Shown one piece after another: positions 1 to 9,586 of a stretch of DNA of 64,000 nucleotides; position 1 is the first letter of the stretch; each line of letters opens with the position of its first letter. A program made the position numbers and the translations under genes. The notes under the pieces were generated by a model. It saw nothing but the letters and a program-made list of their open reading frames with translations. It was not told the origin of the DNA and searched no databases. This DNA comes from Amycolatopsis sp. QT-25 (GTDB lineage Bacteria; Actinomycetota; Actinomycetes; Mycobacteriales; Pseudonocardiaceae), in assembly GCF_029369745.1 (NCBI RefSeq), contig NZ_CP120210.1, positions 2,542,001-2,606,000 on the forward strand, in the 5' to 3' direction.

Positions 1-744
1 GAAAGTGGCGGACCACCCGAGCTTCGCCAACTGGCCCGTTCGTTCGACCGGATGGCAGGCCGGGTGTCCGCGGCGCTGGCGGCGCAGCGGGCTTTCGTCG
101 CGGACGCCTCCCATCAGCTGCGGAATCCGCTCACCGCGTTGAAGATCCGGCTCGGCAACGTCAAGTCGAAGGTGGAAGGCGAATCCGCGACGGAGCTGGC
201 GGCGGCCATGGTCGACGCCGACCGCTTGTACCGGCTCGTCGACGACCTGCTGTCGATGGCGAAGGCGGAGGGGTCCGGGAACGAGCTGGTTCCGGTCGTC
301 GTGGGTGACCTGGTCGACCAGAGGGTCGAAGACTGGTCGGTCGTCTTCGAGTCCCGTGACGTCGTCTTGGCGGCCGAGCCGACGGACGAGACGATGCGGG
401 TCCTGCTCCCGCCGGACGGTTTGACCGTCGTCCTCGACTCGCTGCTGGACAACGCCCTCAAGTTCAGCGAGCCGGGAACCGAGGTGAAGGTTTCGGTGCG
501 CTCCGCCGGGGACCGGGTGACGATCGCCGTCCGGGACCACGGCCCCGGCCTGCGGTCCGAGGACCTGGATCGCGCGACCGACCGGTTCTGGCGCGGGGCG
601 CGGCACCAGAACGTGCAGGGCTCCGGGCTGGGGCTGGCGATCGTGCGGGAAATCGTCACCAGATCCGACGGCACCTTGGCCCTGGAGTCGCCGGAAGACG
701 GCGGACTGCTGGCTTCGGTGACCTTTCCCGCCCACCTTCCTTGA
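1..744 (+). CDS. Sensor histidine kinase, C-terminal part (5' end outside window)
   Basis: This is the cytoplasmic part of a two-component sensor kinase, which autophosphorylates on histidine and passes the phosphate to a response regulator. The frame is open from base 1, so the sensor and membrane segments lie upstream of the window. Visible in order are a HAMP-like stretch (LARSFDRMAGRV), the H-box ASHQLRNPLTAL with the phospho-accepting His, the N-box DNALKFSEPG, the G1 box DHGPGL and the G2 box GSGLGLAIV. The partner regulator is probably upstream and is not seen. It converges on a TAXI-type binding lipoprotein 22 bp away; such pairs suggest that the lipoprotein may feed a signal to the kinase (inference). 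Confidence 0.93.
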   Translation, partial: ESGGPPELRQLARSFDRMAGRVSAALAAQRAFVADASHQLRNPLTALKIRLGNVKSKVEGESATELAAAMVDADRLYRLVDDLLSMAKAEGSGNELVPVVVGDLVDQRVEDWSVVFESRDVVLAAEPTDETMRVLLPPDGLTVVLDSLLDNALKFSEPGTEVKVSVRSAGDRVTIAVRDHGPGLRSEDLDRATDRFWRGARHQNVQGSGLGLAIVREIVTRSDGTLALESPEDGGLLASVTFPAHLP

Positions 745-765
745 GATCTTCGAGGCACGGGCGGT

Positions 766-1695
766 TCAGGGCTTGCCTTCGCGGAAGTAGCGGAGCGCAC
801 CCGGATGCAGGGGCAGAGGCTCGGTTTCGATGCCGGGATGCACGTCGATCGACAAGGCGGCCGGGTTGACCTCCGCCAGCCGGGTGCGGGCGCCGAACAG
901 GCCCGCCGTCAGTCCCCGGGCGAGGTCGTCGGGCATCGAGGACCGGACGATCAGGAAGTTCGGTACCAGCAGGGTGGTCACCGGCTTCTCCTGGTGATAG
1001 GTGCTGGCCGGAATGGTCGCGGTGCCGTAGACCGGGCTGATCTCCCGCATCCGCGGAATGAAGTCTTCGAGGTCGAGGAGCCTGACCCGCGTGCTGCCCG
1101 CCGCTTCGGCGAGGCGGACGGTAGGCAGGCCGCCGGACCAGAAGAAGGCGTCGATCTCGCCGCGGGTGAGGGCGGTCAGCGAATCCTGGAAGCCGAGCTG
1201 CCGAGTCGTCACCCGGCCGGACAAACCGGCGATGGTCAGCAGGCGGTGCGCGATGTACTCGACGCCGGAATCGGGCGCGCCGATCGCCACCCGGTGCTCC
1301 TTCAGCTGCTCGATGGCGGTGATCGACGAGTCGGCGCGGACGACGACGTGCAGGTAGTCGTCGTGGATACGGGCGAGGGCGGCGATCCCGGTGGGTTGAT
1401 CGGCCGCGACGTCGGCGGCGACGAAGGCGATGTCGGCTTGATCGGACCGGAGACGGGCGAGGTTGTCCAGCGACCCTTGCGTCTCCTGCACCTCGGGGAG
1501 CGCGATCTCCAGATCGGCCGCCCAGGCCGCGGCGAGCGGCTTCGCGAGCGGCAGGTACACGCCGCCGGGGTTGCCGGCCGCGATGCGCAGGTGCAGCGGG
1601 CCGACGCCGGGGTCACATCCGGTGACCAGGGCGCAGACCACGGCGATCACCGCCGCCAGCACCCCTGGTCTCCTCATGAGGGTCGATCGTGCCAT
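766..1695 (-). CDS. TAXI-family TRAP-type solute-binding lipoprotein
   Basis: This is a 309-residue exported binding protein of the TAXI (TRAP-associated extracytoplasmic immunogenic) family. The N-terminus is basic and hydrophobic and ends in a lipobox VTGC with Cys27, so it should be lipid-anchored outside the membrane. The mature part opens with [20 protein letters not shown], the family's typical ligand-binding start, and carries the [13 protein letters not shown] segment typical of the second lobe. No TRAP permease (DctM/DctQ) gene is adjacent. The protein may therefore act as a sensor accessory to the convergent histidine kinase rather than as a transporter subunit; that role is inference. 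The start codon lies 31 bp from miaB on the other strand, so the two genes share a very short divergent promoter region. Confidence 0.9.
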   Translation of the reverse strand: MARSTLMRRPGVLAAVIAVVCALVTGCDPGVGPLHLRIAAGNPGGVYLPLAKPLAAAWAADLEIALPEVQETQGSLDNLARLRSDQADIAFVAADVAADQPTGIAALARIHDDYLHVVVRADSSITAIEQLKEHRVAIGAPDSGVEYIAHRLLTIAGLSGRVTTRQLGFQDSLTALTRGEIDAFFWSGGLPTVRLAEAAGSTRVRLLDLEDFIPRMREISPVYGTATIPASTYHQEKPVTTLLVPNFLIVRSSMPDDLARGLTAGLFGARTRLAEVNPAALSIDVHPGIETEPLPLHPGALRYFREGKP

Positions 1696-1726
1696 GAAAC
1701 CCCGCCCGCGTACCCTCGAAGGCGAG

Positions 1727-3208
1727 ATGAGCGCGCGAACCTACCAGATCCGCACCTTCGGCTGCCAGATGAACGTGCACGACTCCGAACGTCTTGCCGG
1801 GCAGCTCGAGGACGCCGGCTACGTTCCGGGTGACGGCGAGGCCACACCCGACCTGATCGTGTTCAACACCTGCGCCGTGCGGGAGAACGCGGACAACAAG
1901 CTGTACGGCACCCTCGGCCACTTGCGGCCGCAGAAGACCGCGAAGCCGGACATGCAGATCGCGGTCGGCGGCTGCCTCGCGCAGAAGGACCGCGGCGAGA
2001 TCGTCAACCGCGCCCCGTGGGTCGACGTGGTGTTCGGTACGCACAACATCGGCGCGCTGCCGACGTTGCTGGAACGCGCGCGGCACAACGCCGAGGCCGA
2101 GGTCGAGATCCTCGAATCGCTCGAGACCTTCCCTTCGACGCTTCCGGCGAAGCGCGACTCCGCGTACGCGGGCTGGGTGTCGATTTCGGTCGGCTGCAAC
2201 AATACCTGCACCTTCTGCATCGTCCCGGCGCTGCGGGGCAAGGAACGCGACCGCCGTCCCGGTGAGATCCTGGCCGAGGTCGAGGCACTCGTCGCCGAGG
2301 GCGTGCTCGAAGTGACCCTGCTCGGCCAGAACGTGAACTCCTACGGCGTCGAATTCGGCGACCGGCTCGCGTTCGGGAAACTGTTGCGCGCCTGCGGTGC
2401 GGTGGCGGGACTGGAGCGCGTCCGTTTCACCTCGCCGCATCCCGCGGCGTTCACCGAGGACGTCGTCGACGCCATGGCCGAGACGCCGAACGTGTGCCAC
2501 CAGCTGCACATGCCACTCCAGTCCGGGTCGGACAAGGTGCTGCGCGAAATGAAGCGGTCCTACCGTTCGGCGCGCTACCTCAAGCTCCTCGACCGCGTGC
2601 GCGAGTCGATGCCCGACGCCGCGATCACCACCGACATCATCGTCGGCTTCCCCGGCGAGACGGAGGAAGACTTCCAGGCCACGCTCGACGTCGTCGCGCA
2701 GGCGCGGTTCTCCAGCGCTTTCACCTTCCAGTACTCGATCCGGCCGGGCACGCCCGCCGCCGAGATGGCCGGGCAGCTGCCGAAGGAGGTCGTGCAGGAG
2801 CGCTACGAACGGCTCGTGAAGCTGCAGAACGACATCTCCTGGGAAGAGAACAAGAAGATCGTCGGACGCCGTGTCGAGTTGCTGGTCGCCTCCGGCGAGG
2901 GCCGCAAGGACGCCGAAACGCACCGGATGAGCGGCCGTGCCCGTGACGGCAGGCTCGTCCACTTCGCGCCGACGGGACCGCTGGTGGACCGCGCCGTGCG
3001 TCCCGGCGACGTCGTCGAGACCGTGGTGACCTACGGCGCTCCGCACCACCTCGTCGCCGACGGCGACCTGCTGTCGCACCGCCGCACCAGGGCGGGTGAC
3101 AACTCCGAGGCCGGGCTGCGGCCGAAGACCAATGGCGTGACGCTGGGCCTGCCGGGCTTCGGTGCCCCGGCCGTCACGCCGGAACCGGTGAGCGGGTGTG
3201 CACTGTGA
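1727..3208 (+). CDS. miaB: tRNA-2-methylthio-N6-dimethylallyladenosine synthase MiaB
   Basis: MiaB is a radical-SAM methylthiotransferase that adds a methylthio group to i6A37 of tRNAs, acting after MiaA (encoded at 6010). The 493-residue protein has the three N-terminal cluster cysteines (Cys13 in FGCQMN, Cys49 in FNTCAV, Cys82 in GGCLAQ). It also has the radical-SAM triad C156-NNT-C160-TF-C163 and a C-terminal TRAM-like domain. The ATG at 1727 starts the conserved [16 protein letters not shown]; the open frame runs further upstream, but that part is antisense to the binding-protein gene. The stop overlaps the next gene's GTG (GTGA), indicating translational coupling. Order and neighbours match M. 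tuberculosis Rv2733c. Confidence 0.97.
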   Translation: MSARTYQIRTFGCQMNVHDSERLAGQLEDAGYVPGDGEATPDLIVFNTCAVRENADNKLYGTLGHLRPQKTAKPDMQIAVGGCLAQKDRGEIVNRAPWVDVVFGTHNIGALPTLLERARHNAEAEVEILESLETFPSTLPAKRDSAYAGWVSISVGCNNTCTFCIVPALRGKERDRRPGEILAEVEALVAEGVLEVTLLGQNVNSYGVEFGDRLAFGKLLRACGAVAGLERVRFTSPHPAAFTEDVVDAMAETPNVCHQLHMPLQSGSDKVLREMKRSYRSARYLKLLDRVRESMPDAAITTDIIVGFPGETEEDFQATLDVVAQARFSSAFTFQYSIRPGTPAAEMAGQLPKEVVQERYERLVKLQNDISWEENKKIVGRRVELLVASGEGRKDAETHRMSGRARDGRLVHFAPTGPLVDRAVRPGDVVETVVTYGAPHHLVADGDLLSHRRTRAGDNSEAGLRPKTNGVTLGLPGFGAPAVTPEPVSGCAL

Positions 3209-3666
3209 CCGAACCGAAGATCGACGAACTCGCCGCCGAGATCGACGAAGTCGGCGAACGCGCGGCCAAGACGATCGACCTGGGCAGGCGCGGGTTCTCC
3301 ATCGCCGTGCTGGTGTTCGTGCTGCTGGTCGCCCAGCTGCTGCCCTGGGTCGGCGAGCACGCGGGCTGGGAGGTGCTGCTCGGCAAGGGTGGCGGGATCC
3401 CGCAGCTGTTCGCCGCGACCTCCACCGGCATCGGCGTGTTCGTCTCCGCCGTCACGCTGGTGACCCGGCGCTGGTGGCTGTCCTGGGTCTGCGCCGCGGG
3501 CGGCTGGTTCGCCTCCGTCGACGGGATGCTCGCGATCTGGTCCCAGCAGTCCTCACACGCGACCGGCGCGGCCGGTGGCGGTCCGGGTTTCGGGATGATC
3601 GTCGCCTGGATCGCCACCGTCGCGCTGGCCGTCTACTGGATGCGCGCCGCCTTCTCGCGCGGCTAG
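3205..3666 (+). CDS. Conserved four-helix membrane protein (Rv2732c-like)
   Basis: This is a 153-residue integral membrane protein of unknown function. A short charged N-terminus ([19 protein letters not shown]) is followed by about four hydrophobic segments, near residues 25-45, 63-83, 86-107 and 123-146, and a glycine-rich loop before the last one. The GTG at 3205 overlaps the miaB stop as GTGA and is preferred over the GTG at 3196, which lies inside miaB. The position directly behind miaB matches the transmembrane gene next to miaB in mycobacteria. No enzymatic motif is visible. Confidence 0.85.
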   Translation: MTEPKIDELAAEIDEVGERAAKTIDLGRRGFSIAVLVFVLLVAQLLPWVGEHAGWEVLLGKGGGIPQLFAATSTGIGVFVSAVTLVTRRWWLSWVCAAGGWFASVDGMLAIWSQQSSHATGAAGGGPGFGMIVAWIATVALAVYWMRAAFSRG

Positions 3667-3687
3667 CCGGCCCACTCAGTTCTGCCC

Positions 3688-3746
3688 AAGTACCTGAAGG
3701 CCCCCTTCCCCCCGCCCAGCGCGAGAAAGGGGGCCTTCAGGTACTT
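3688..3746. terminator. Bidirectional palindromic terminator, GAAGGCCCCCTTC family
   Basis: Arms of 20 bp (left 3688-3707, AAGTACCTGAAGGCCCCCTT; right 3727-3746) pair perfectly around a roughly 19-nt loop. It lies between convergent genes, 21 bp after the stop of the membrane protein gene and 28 bp from the stop of the DUF349 gene, so it can end transcription from both sides. There is no U-run, as is usual for high-GC actinobacterial terminators. Its core word recurs in other palindromes in this window. Confidence 0.8.
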
Positions 3747-3774
3747 CCGGGTGCGGGCCCGCTGGTTCCGGTGC

Positions 3775-5088
3775 TCACCGGTTCGCGATGGCCGCTTCCG
3801 CCGCTTCGAGCCACTCACGCCACTGCGCGGCCTGCTCGTCCGCCTTCTTCGCGCGACGCTCGTCACCGGCCGCACGGGCCTTCGCCGCCTGCGACTCGAA
3901 CTGCTCGACCCGCTCGCGGAACTGCGCCGCCCTGGCCTGCGCCTCCGGGTCGGTCCGCCGCCACTTGCTGTCCTCGGCCGACTTGATCGCGTCCTGCACG
4001 GCCTTCAGGCGGCCGTCCAGTTCGCGGATGCGCTCACGCGGGACCTTGCCGATCTCGTCCCACTGGTCCTGGATGCGCCGCATGTGCTGCTTCGCCGCTT
4101 CGAGGTTCGCGGCGGGGTCGATCTTCTCGGCCTCGACGAGCAGCTCTTCCTTCCGCTGCGCGTTGGTGGCGAACTCGGCGTCCCGCTCGGAGAACACCGC
4201 GGACCGCCGCGCGAAGAACTTGTCCTGCGCCGCGCGGAAACGCTGCCAGAGCGCCTCGTCGCTGTCCTTGGGCGCGCGGCCGGCGGCCTTCCACTCGGTC
4301 ATCAGGTCCTTGTAGCGACCCGCCGTGTCGCCCCAGTCCTCGGACTCCGACAGCGACTCGGCTTCGGCGATGAGCTCTTCCTTGCGGTTCTTGGCACCCG
4401 CGCGCTGCTTGTCGAGCTCGGCGAAATGCGAGCCACGGCGGCGGTTGAACGCCTCACGGGCCTTGGAGAACCGCTTCCACAGCTCGTCGTCGGTCTTGCG
4501 GTCGACGCCCTTGACGGTCTTCCACTCGTCCAGGATGGCGCGCAGCCGGTCGCCGGCGGCCTTCCACTGGGTCGACTCCGCGGCGAGCTTCTCGGCCTCG
4601 TCGGCGAGGGCCTGCTTGCGCAGGACGGCCGCCGCGCGGGCCTCTTCACGTTCCTGCTTGGCCGCGGTCAGCGCCTTCTCGGCGTGGGCGATGACCTGCT
4701 CGATACGGCCGCCCAGCGCGGCGATGTCACCGACGACGGCGGCTTCGGCGAGACCGTCGCGCAGCTGCGTGGCCGTGGCCAGCGCGTGCTTCGGGTCGCC
4801 CGCGCCGGACTCCAGCCGCGTCTCCAGCAGCTCGACCTCGGTGCGCAGGTCGTCGAAGCGGCGCGCGTAGTGGAGCAGACCCTCGTCCGGGCTGCCGGCC
4901 TGCCAGACACCGACCGCGCGTTCACCGTCGGGCGTGTTGACGTACACCGTTCCTTCGTCGTCGACCCTGCCCCAAGCGGACGGGCTGGGTTCGGCGGGCG
5001 GCACGGGGGGTGCGGGGTGCCCGCCACCGAGCGCGTGCGGTACCGGGTGCGGTGCCGGGGTACCGGTGGACGTGTTCTCCTGGGCCAT
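3775..5088 (-). CDS. DUF349 repeat protein (Rv2731-like)
   Basis: This is a 437-residue soluble, highly charged protein of unknown function, rich in Ala, Arg, Glu and Lys. After a Pro/Gly-rich N-terminus (MAQENTSTGTPAPHPVPH) it is largely helical with coiled-coil character. It contains repeated DUF349-type units such as ELWKRFSKAREAFNRRR, ALWQRFRAAQDKFFARR and the degenerate ELDGRLKAVQDAIKSAE. The ATG at 5088 is preceded by AAGGAG at good spacing, whereas the open frame continues upstream without a ribosome binding site. The position between the miaB and miaA groups, and the composition, match alanine/arginine-rich Rv2731 of M. tuberculosis. Confidence 0.88.
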   Translation of the reverse strand: MAQENTSTGTPAPHPVPHALGGGHPAPPVPPAEPSPSAWGRVDDEGTVYVNTPDGERAVGVWQAGSPDEGLLHYARRFDDLRTEVELLETRLESGAGDPKHALATATQLRDGLAEAAVVGDIAALGGRIEQVIAHAEKALTAAKQEREEARAAAVLRKQALADEAEKLAAESTQWKAAGDRLRAILDEWKTVKGVDRKTDDELWKRFSKAREAFNRRRGSHFAELDKQRAGAKNRKEELIAEAESLSESEDWGDTAGRYKDLMTEWKAAGRAPKDSDEALWQRFRAAQDKFFARRSAVFSERDAEFATNAQRKEELLVEAEKIDPAANLEAAKQHMRRIQDQWDEIGKVPRERIRELDGRLKAVQDAIKSAEDSKWRRTDPEAQARAAQFRERVEQFESQAAKARAAGDERRAKKADEQAAQWREWLEAAEAAIANR

Positions 5089-5323
5089 CGCAGGCTCCTT
5101 ATCGCCTGTACGCCCGCTGGCGCGGGCGCCCCGCCTAGCGGCGGGGCCGGGTAATGCGTTGCCGTCTTGCTTCGGGGGTATCGACCCCTTGCGGCATTCA
5201 AGCAGCTCAGCGCTCACCGTGGAACCGGATGAACCGCCAGAGGGCAGTGATCCTACTTCCGGTGGATGCTCCGTGGCGGTCGGTCGCCGGTGCTCGGAGG
5301 CGGGGAAGGTAACGTCGGCGGCC

Positions 5324-6013
5324 GTGATCCGCCGTGTCGCCGTGCTTCCGCAACCTCCACTGCTCATTCCCGAACTGGCCGCCGGAGCGGCGGATGAAGG
5401 CGCCGAGCTGCGCGAAGCCTGTCTTGCGGCCGCGAGGCGGCTGACCAGTGCTTCGCCGGACTGGGTCGTCGTCGGCGCGGCCACGGGTGCGCCCGAAGTG
5501 CCGGAACACGCGACTGGGTCCTTCCGCGGCTTCGGCGTCGACCTCGGAGTCTCACTCAGCCGGGTGACAGCAGCCGAAACCGAGCTGCCGTTGCCCGCGC
5601 TCGTGGCCGGCTGGCTCCGCGAGCAAGCGGGTGCGTCGTCCGTCCGGGTCCACCTCGTCGATCCCGCCGCACCGGCAGGCCGGTGCGAACAGCTGGGCCG
5701 CACGCTGGGGGAGCACGCCGCGGTGCTCGTCCTCGGCGACGGTTCGAGCCGGCACGGTCCGCGTTCCCCCGGTGGCGAAGACGAACGGGCGGCAGGTTTC
5801 GACGCCGGCGTCCGCGACGCGCTGGCCAAGGCCGACACGGGCGCGCTGGCCGCGCTCGACCCGGCGTACGCCGCCGAACTCGGGGCCGGCGGTCGCGCGC
5901 CCTGGCAGGTCCTCGCCGGGCTGGCGGCGGACGAGGGCTGGACCGCCGAGGTCCTTTATTCGGCCGCGCCGTTCGGCGTCGCTTACCACGTCGCGGTCTG
6001 GGAGCACGCGTGA
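5324..6013 (+). CDS. Class III extradiol dioxygenase subunit B-like protein
   Basis: This 229-residue protein resembles the LigB-like (class III extradiol dioxygenase B subunit) fold, as judged from [19 protein letters not shown] at the start and [12 protein letters not shown] midway. Catalytic activity is not assured: the N-terminal HxPxLLI-type metal ligand appears as QPPLLI, without the usual His. The protein sits just upstream of miaA, with the overlap GTGA at 6010, the same place as alanine-rich Rv2728c in mycobacteria. The GTG at 5324 was chosen because [14 protein letters not shown] begins the conserved domain. Function is unknown. Confidence 0.8.
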   Translation: MIRRVAVLPQPPLLIPELAAGAADEGAELREACLAAARRLTSASPDWVVVGAATGAPEVPEHATGSFRGFGVDLGVSLSRVTAAETELPLPALVAGWLREQAGASSVRVHLVDPAAPAGRCEQLGRTLGEHAAVLVLGDGSSRHGPRSPGGEDERAAGFDAGVRDALAKADTGALAALDPAYAAELGAGGRAPWQVLAGLAADEGWTAEVLYSAAPFGVAYHVAVWEHA

Positions 6014-6912
6014 TCCGGCCGGTGGCGGTCGCCGGGCCCACGGCGACCGGGAAGACCGCGCTGGCGGTCGAACTCGCCCGCGCCCTCGGGGGTGAGGTGG
6101 TCAACGCCGACGCCCTGCAGCTGTACCGCGGGATGGACATCGGGACGGCGAAGGCGACCATCGAGGAGCGGCGCGGGGTGCCGCACCATCTGCTGGACGT
6201 CCTCGACGTCACCGAGACGGCGTCCGTCGCCGCGTACCAGCGTGACGCCCGCGCCCGCGTCGAAGAACTCCTGGCCGCCGGACGCGTGCCGGTCCTCACC
6301 GGCGGGTCCGGCCTCTACGTCCAAGCCGTGCTCGACGACCTGAAGTTCCCGGGCACCGATCCGGACATACGCGCCCGGCTGACCGCCGAAGCCGACGAAA
6401 TCGGGGCCGCCGCGATGCACGCCCGGCTCACCGAACTCGACCCCGTCGCCGCGACGGCCATCCTGCCGACCAACACCCGCCGGATCGTGCGCGCGCTGGA
6501 GGTCATCGAGATCACCGGCGAACCGTTCTCGGCGAACCTGCCGAAACCCGGACCCGCCCGCTACCACACGGTCCTGATCGGCATCGACCGCGAACCCGCC
6601 GAACTCGACGCCCGCGTCGACCGCCGCGTGGAGATCATGTTCGCGACCGGGCTCGTCGAGGAAGTCCGGACGTTGCTGGGCAGGGGACTCCGTGACGGGC
6701 TCACCGCTTCGAGGGCGCTGGGCTACCACCAGGTGATCGCCGCGATGGACGGCGACGGCGACTTCCGGGCCGCCGCCGAGGCCACCGCACAGGCCACCCG
6801 GAGGTTCGTGCGCAGGCAACGTTCCTGGTTCCGGCGGGACAAGCGCATCCAGTGGTTCGACGGTGGTTCGGAGCGGCTGGCCGAGCGCGTCCTCGAGGTG
6901 ACGGCCCAGTAG
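6010..6912 (+). CDS. miaA: tRNA dimethylallyltransferase MiaA
   Basis: MiaA transfers a dimethylallyl group from DMAPP to N6 of A37 in tRNAs reading UNN codons and so makes the substrate for MiaB encoded at 1727. The 300-residue protein has the P-loop GPTATGKT near residues 9-16, the [15 protein letters not shown] segment that binds t[20 protein letters not shown] and [14 protein letters not shown] near the C-terminus. GTG at 6010 overlaps the stop of the preceding gene (GTGA), which fixes the start and shows co-translation. dapF follows 10 bp later. Confidence 0.97.
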   Translation: MIRPVAVAGPTATGKTALAVELARALGGEVVNADALQLYRGMDIGTAKATIEERRGVPHHLLDVLDVTETASVAAYQRDARARVEELLAAGRVPVLTGGSGLYVQAVLDDLKFPGTDPDIRARLTAEADEIGAAAMHARLTELDPVAATAILPTNTRRIVRALEVIEITGEPFSANLPKPGPARYHTVLIGIDREPAELDARVDRRVEIMFATGLVEEVRTLLGRGLRDGLTASRALGYHQVIAAMDGDGDFRAAAEATAQATRRFVRRQRSWFRRDKRIQWFDGGSERLAERVLEVTAQ

Positions 6913-6922
6913 CCTTGGAGTC

Positions 6923-7747
6923 ATGGGCGGCATCGAATTCCTTAAGGGACACGGCACACAGAACGATTTCGTGCTCCTTCCCGACCCCGGCGGCCGCCTC
7001 GAACTGACGGAGGCGCGAGTGGCGGCGCTGTGCGACCGTCAGCGCGGTCTCGGCGCCGACGGTGTGCTCCGGATCGTGCGGTCGTCCGCACTGGATGTCG
7101 AGTCCCGCGGCGAATGGTTCATGGACTACCGCAACGCCGACGGGTCCATCGCGGAGATGTGCGGCAACGGCGTCCGGGTCTTCGTCCGCTACCTGGTCGA
7201 TTCCGGGTCGGTGACCGAGCGCGACTTCGTCATCGGCACCCGCGCCGGCGACAGGCCGGTGCGGATGCGCGAGGACGGTTCGGTGACCGTGCAGATGGGC
7301 CCGGCGACCATCACCGGCACCTCGGTCACCGTGGTCGCCGGGAAGCCGTTCTCCGGCGTCGCGGTGAGCGTCGGCAACCCGCATCTGGTGTCGGTCGTCG
7401 AAGACGACGTCGACGTGCTCGACCTGCGCGACCAGCCCGACTTCGACTCCGACGTGTTCCCCGACGGCGTGAACCTCGAGTTCATCAACCTGCTGGGCGA
7501 AGACACGCTGAAGATGCGCGTCCACGAACGCGGCGTCGGCGAGACGCGGTCCTGCGGCACCGGCACGGTCGCCGCGGTCGCCGCCGCCCTGCACCTCGCG
7601 GGCACCGACACCGGTGAAGCAAGCGTCGACATCCCCGGCGGCCGCGTGGTCGTCGAGGTGCGCCGCGGCGGCTCCACGCTGACCGGACCGGCGGAGATCG
7701 TCGCCCGCGGCGAACTCGACGAGACCTGGTGGGCCGGGCTCGGCTAG
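6923..7747 (+). CDS. dapF: Diaminopimelate epimerase DapF
   Basis: DapF interconverts LL- and meso-diaminopimelate for lysine and peptidoglycan synthesis. The 274-residue protein carries the two catalytic cysteines in the expected contexts, Cys80 in EMCGNGVR and Cys211 in RSCGTGTVA, and the N-terminal KGHGTQNDFVLL. It follows miaA by 10 bp, the order also seen in mycobacteria, so the two are probably cotranscribed. Its stop overlaps by 4 bp the stop of the convergent transporter gene. Confidence 0.97.
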   Translation: MGGIEFLKGHGTQNDFVLLPDPGGRLELTEARVAALCDRQRGLGADGVLRIVRSSALDVESRGEWFMDYRNADGSIAEMCGNGVRVFVRYLVDSGSVTERDFVIGTRAGDRPVRMREDGSVTVQMGPATITGTSVTVVAGKPFSGVAVSVGNPHLVSVVEDDVDVLDLRDQPDFDSDVFPDGVNLEFINLLGEDTLKMRVHERGVGETRSCGTGTVAAVAAALHLAGTDTGEASVDIPGGRVVVEVRRGGSTLTGPAEIVARGELDETWWAGLG

Positions 7748-8985
7748 ACCGCGACCGGCTCCGTGGGAAGGTCGCCAAGCTTCCGAATCGGCGAGAAGAC
7801 CACCCACAGCAGCGCGGCCGTCTCGCCGACGGCGACGAACCAGAGCGTTCCCCGGATCCCGATCGCCTCCCCGAGCACGCCGCCGATCAGCGCGCCGAGC
7901 GGCAGCATCCCCCAGACGACGAACCGCACACTGGCGTTCATCCGGCCGAGCAGCCGGTCCGGGCACACGGCTTGCCGGTACGAGACCTGCGCGACGTTGT
8001 AGACGATGATCCCGAACCCGGCGATCGCCAAGGCGACGGGGAACAGCACGATTCGCCGGCCCGGCGCGGCGAGCGGGAGCAGTAGCTGGAACGGCCAGGT
8101 CAGCAGGGGGACCAGCCAGATCGACCGCGCCTGACCGATCCGCCGGGTCAGGGCCCCGGCCAGGATCGCCCCGAGGATCCCGCCCAGGCCACCGGTCGCC
8201 AGAACGAGACCGACGGCCGCCGGCGGCAGGCCCAGTTCCCGGTTCAGGAACAGGATCTCCACCGCGGTGAAGGCACCGTTGAACAGGTTGGCGGTCGCGG
8301 TGCAGGCGACGATCGAGCGCAGGGCGGCGTCGGTGAACACGAACCGCAGACCCTCGGCGATCTGGGGAAGCAGCTTCGCGTCCTCATGCCGCTCGGGCAC
8401 CTCTTCGACGGTGCGGATCCGCAGCAGGCACAGCGCGGAGGTCAGGAAGCCCAGCCCGGTCGTCAGCACCGCGTTGGCCGCACCCGCGAGCTGGACCAGC
8501 CCGCCGCCGACGCCGGGGCCGGTCAGGAACGCCACCGACTGGCTGGCCTGGAGTTTCGCGTTGCCTTCCAGCAGCTGTTCCCGGCCCACCAATGACGGCA
8601 GATATGACTGGTACGCGACATCGAAGAACACCGTCGCGACGCCGACGAGGGTGGCGACCACGATCAACTGCGTCAGCGACAGGACCCCCGCCCACCAGGC
8701 GAGCGGAATGGTCAGCAGCAACGCGGCGCGGACGAAGTCGGCCCGCAGCATCAGCGTCCGCCGCCGCAGGCGGTCCACCCACACCCCGGCCGGCAGCCCG
8801 ATGATCAGGAAGGCGATCGTCTCGGCCGCGGTCAGCACTCCCATCTGGAACGGCGTGGCGGCCAGCACGGTGGCCGCGAGCAAGGGGAGCACGGTCTGAC
8901 CGGCGAAGGCGCCCACCTGGCTGGCCGTATCGCCCGCCCAGAGCCGCCGGAAGTCCGCGTGGAAGAAGAGGGAGTCTCTGCGCAC
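7744..8985 (-). CDS. MFS transporter (EntS/macrolide-efflux-like)
   Basis: This is a 413-residue major facilitator with about 12 hydrophobic segments, most like the exporters of the EntS/MefA type: N-terminal FHADFRRLWAGDTASQVGA, then QTVLPLLAATVLAATPFQMG, and the loop VWVDRLRRRTLM between helices 2 and 3. It is probably a drug or metabolite efflux pump, but the substrate cannot be read from sequence. GTG 8985 starts the conserved segment. It is transcribed divergently from an HTH regulator 60 bp away, with a perfect inverted repeat between them, so it is likely that regulator's target. Confidence 0.9.
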   Translation of the reverse strand: MRRDSLFFHADFRRLWAGDTASQVGAFAGQTVLPLLAATVLAATPFQMGVLTAAETIAFLIIGLPAGVWVDRLRRRTLMLRADFVRAALLLTIPLAWWAGVLSLTQLIVVATLVGVATVFFDVAYQSYLPSLVGREQLLEGNAKLQASQSVAFLTGPGVGGGLVQLAGAANAVLTTGLGFLTSALCLLRIRTVEEVPERHEDAKLLPQIAEGLRFVFTDAALRSIVACTATANLFNGAFTAVEILFLNRELGLPPAAVGLVLATGGLGGILGAILAGALTRRIGQARSIWLVPLLTWPFQLLLPLAAPGRRIVLFPVALAIAGFGIIVYNVAQVSYRQAVCPDRLLGRMNASVRFVVWGMLPLGALIGGVLGEAIGIRGTLWFVAVGETAALLWVVFSPIRKLGDLPTEPVAV

Positions 8986-9000
8986 GACGCCACCTTGGCC

Positions 9001-9026
9001 AAGTGATTGGAAACTGTCAATCACTT
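9001..9026. promoter_or_regulatory. Candidate operator between MFS pump and HTH regulator
   Basis: A perfect inverted repeat, AAGTGATTG, 8-bp spacer, CAATCACTT, lies 15 bp upstream of the transporter start and 19 bp upstream of the regulator start. It is AT-rich compared with its surroundings, which is unusual here. Position and symmetry suggest a dimeric binding site for the divergently encoded winged-helix regulator, controlling both genes. Confidence 0.65.
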
Positions 9027-9045
9027 TCGGCCCTAAGCTGTCCGT

Positions 9046-9543
9046 GTGCCCACTCCACGACGCGCCGCCACCGAGGCCGAGATCGCCGCCATGGCCTCCG
9101 GAATAAGGCTGCGCATCATCCGGTTGACGTACTCGGAGGCGCTGACCAACAAGGAACTCGCCGAACGGCTCGATCGCGATCCCGCGACGACGCTGCACCA
9201 CGTGCGCAAGCTCGTCGACACCGGGTTCCTCGAAGCGCTCCCGGTGAGACGCGGCACGCGCGGCGCGAAGGAAATTCCGTATCGCTCGACCGGGTTGTCC
9301 TGGCATCTTGATTCCCGCGACAGGGGGATCGACCAGGCGATCTTCGAGGCCTACCTGGCCGAGATCGCCGACGTGGGATTCGACGAGGTGCAGCAGACAC
9401 GCATGGTCGTCCAGGTACCGGACGAGCAGGTCGCGGAGTTCGAAGCACGGCTCATGGAGCTCGTCGACGACTTCATCTCCCGGCCGGTCGACCCGGACGC
9501 GAAACGCACGGCCATCTACTTGTCGAAGTATCCGAGCAGGTAA
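9046..9543 (+). CDS. ArsR-type winged-helix transcriptional regulator
   Basis: This 165-residue protein has an N-terminal winged HTH near residues 10-75 (SGIRLRIIRLTYSEALTNKELAERL, then DPATTLHHVRKLVDTGFLEALPVR). A C-terminal helical region of the type found in ArsR-like regulators that sense small molecules follows. No metal-binding cysteine motif is visible, so it is probably not an arsenic sensor. It is divergent from the MFS pump with an inverted repeat in the gap, implying local control of the pump. Start is GTG 9046. Confidence 0.85.
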   Translation: MPTPRRAATEAEIAAMASGIRLRIIRLTYSEALTNKELAERLDRDPATTLHHVRKLVDTGFLEALPVRRGTRGAKEIPYRSTGLSWHLDSRDRGIDQAIFEAYLAEIADVGFDEVQQTRMVVQVPDEQVAEFEARLMELVDDFISRPVDPDAKRTAIYLSKYPSR

Positions 9544-9586
9544 TGAATTCGGTCCCGCCGCCGAAACGTGGGACCATGGAGGCACG

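Noticed and set aside
1463..1726. N-terminal extension of miaB
   Set aside because: The extension is antisense to the TAXI-protein gene; the conserved MiaB start is at 1727.
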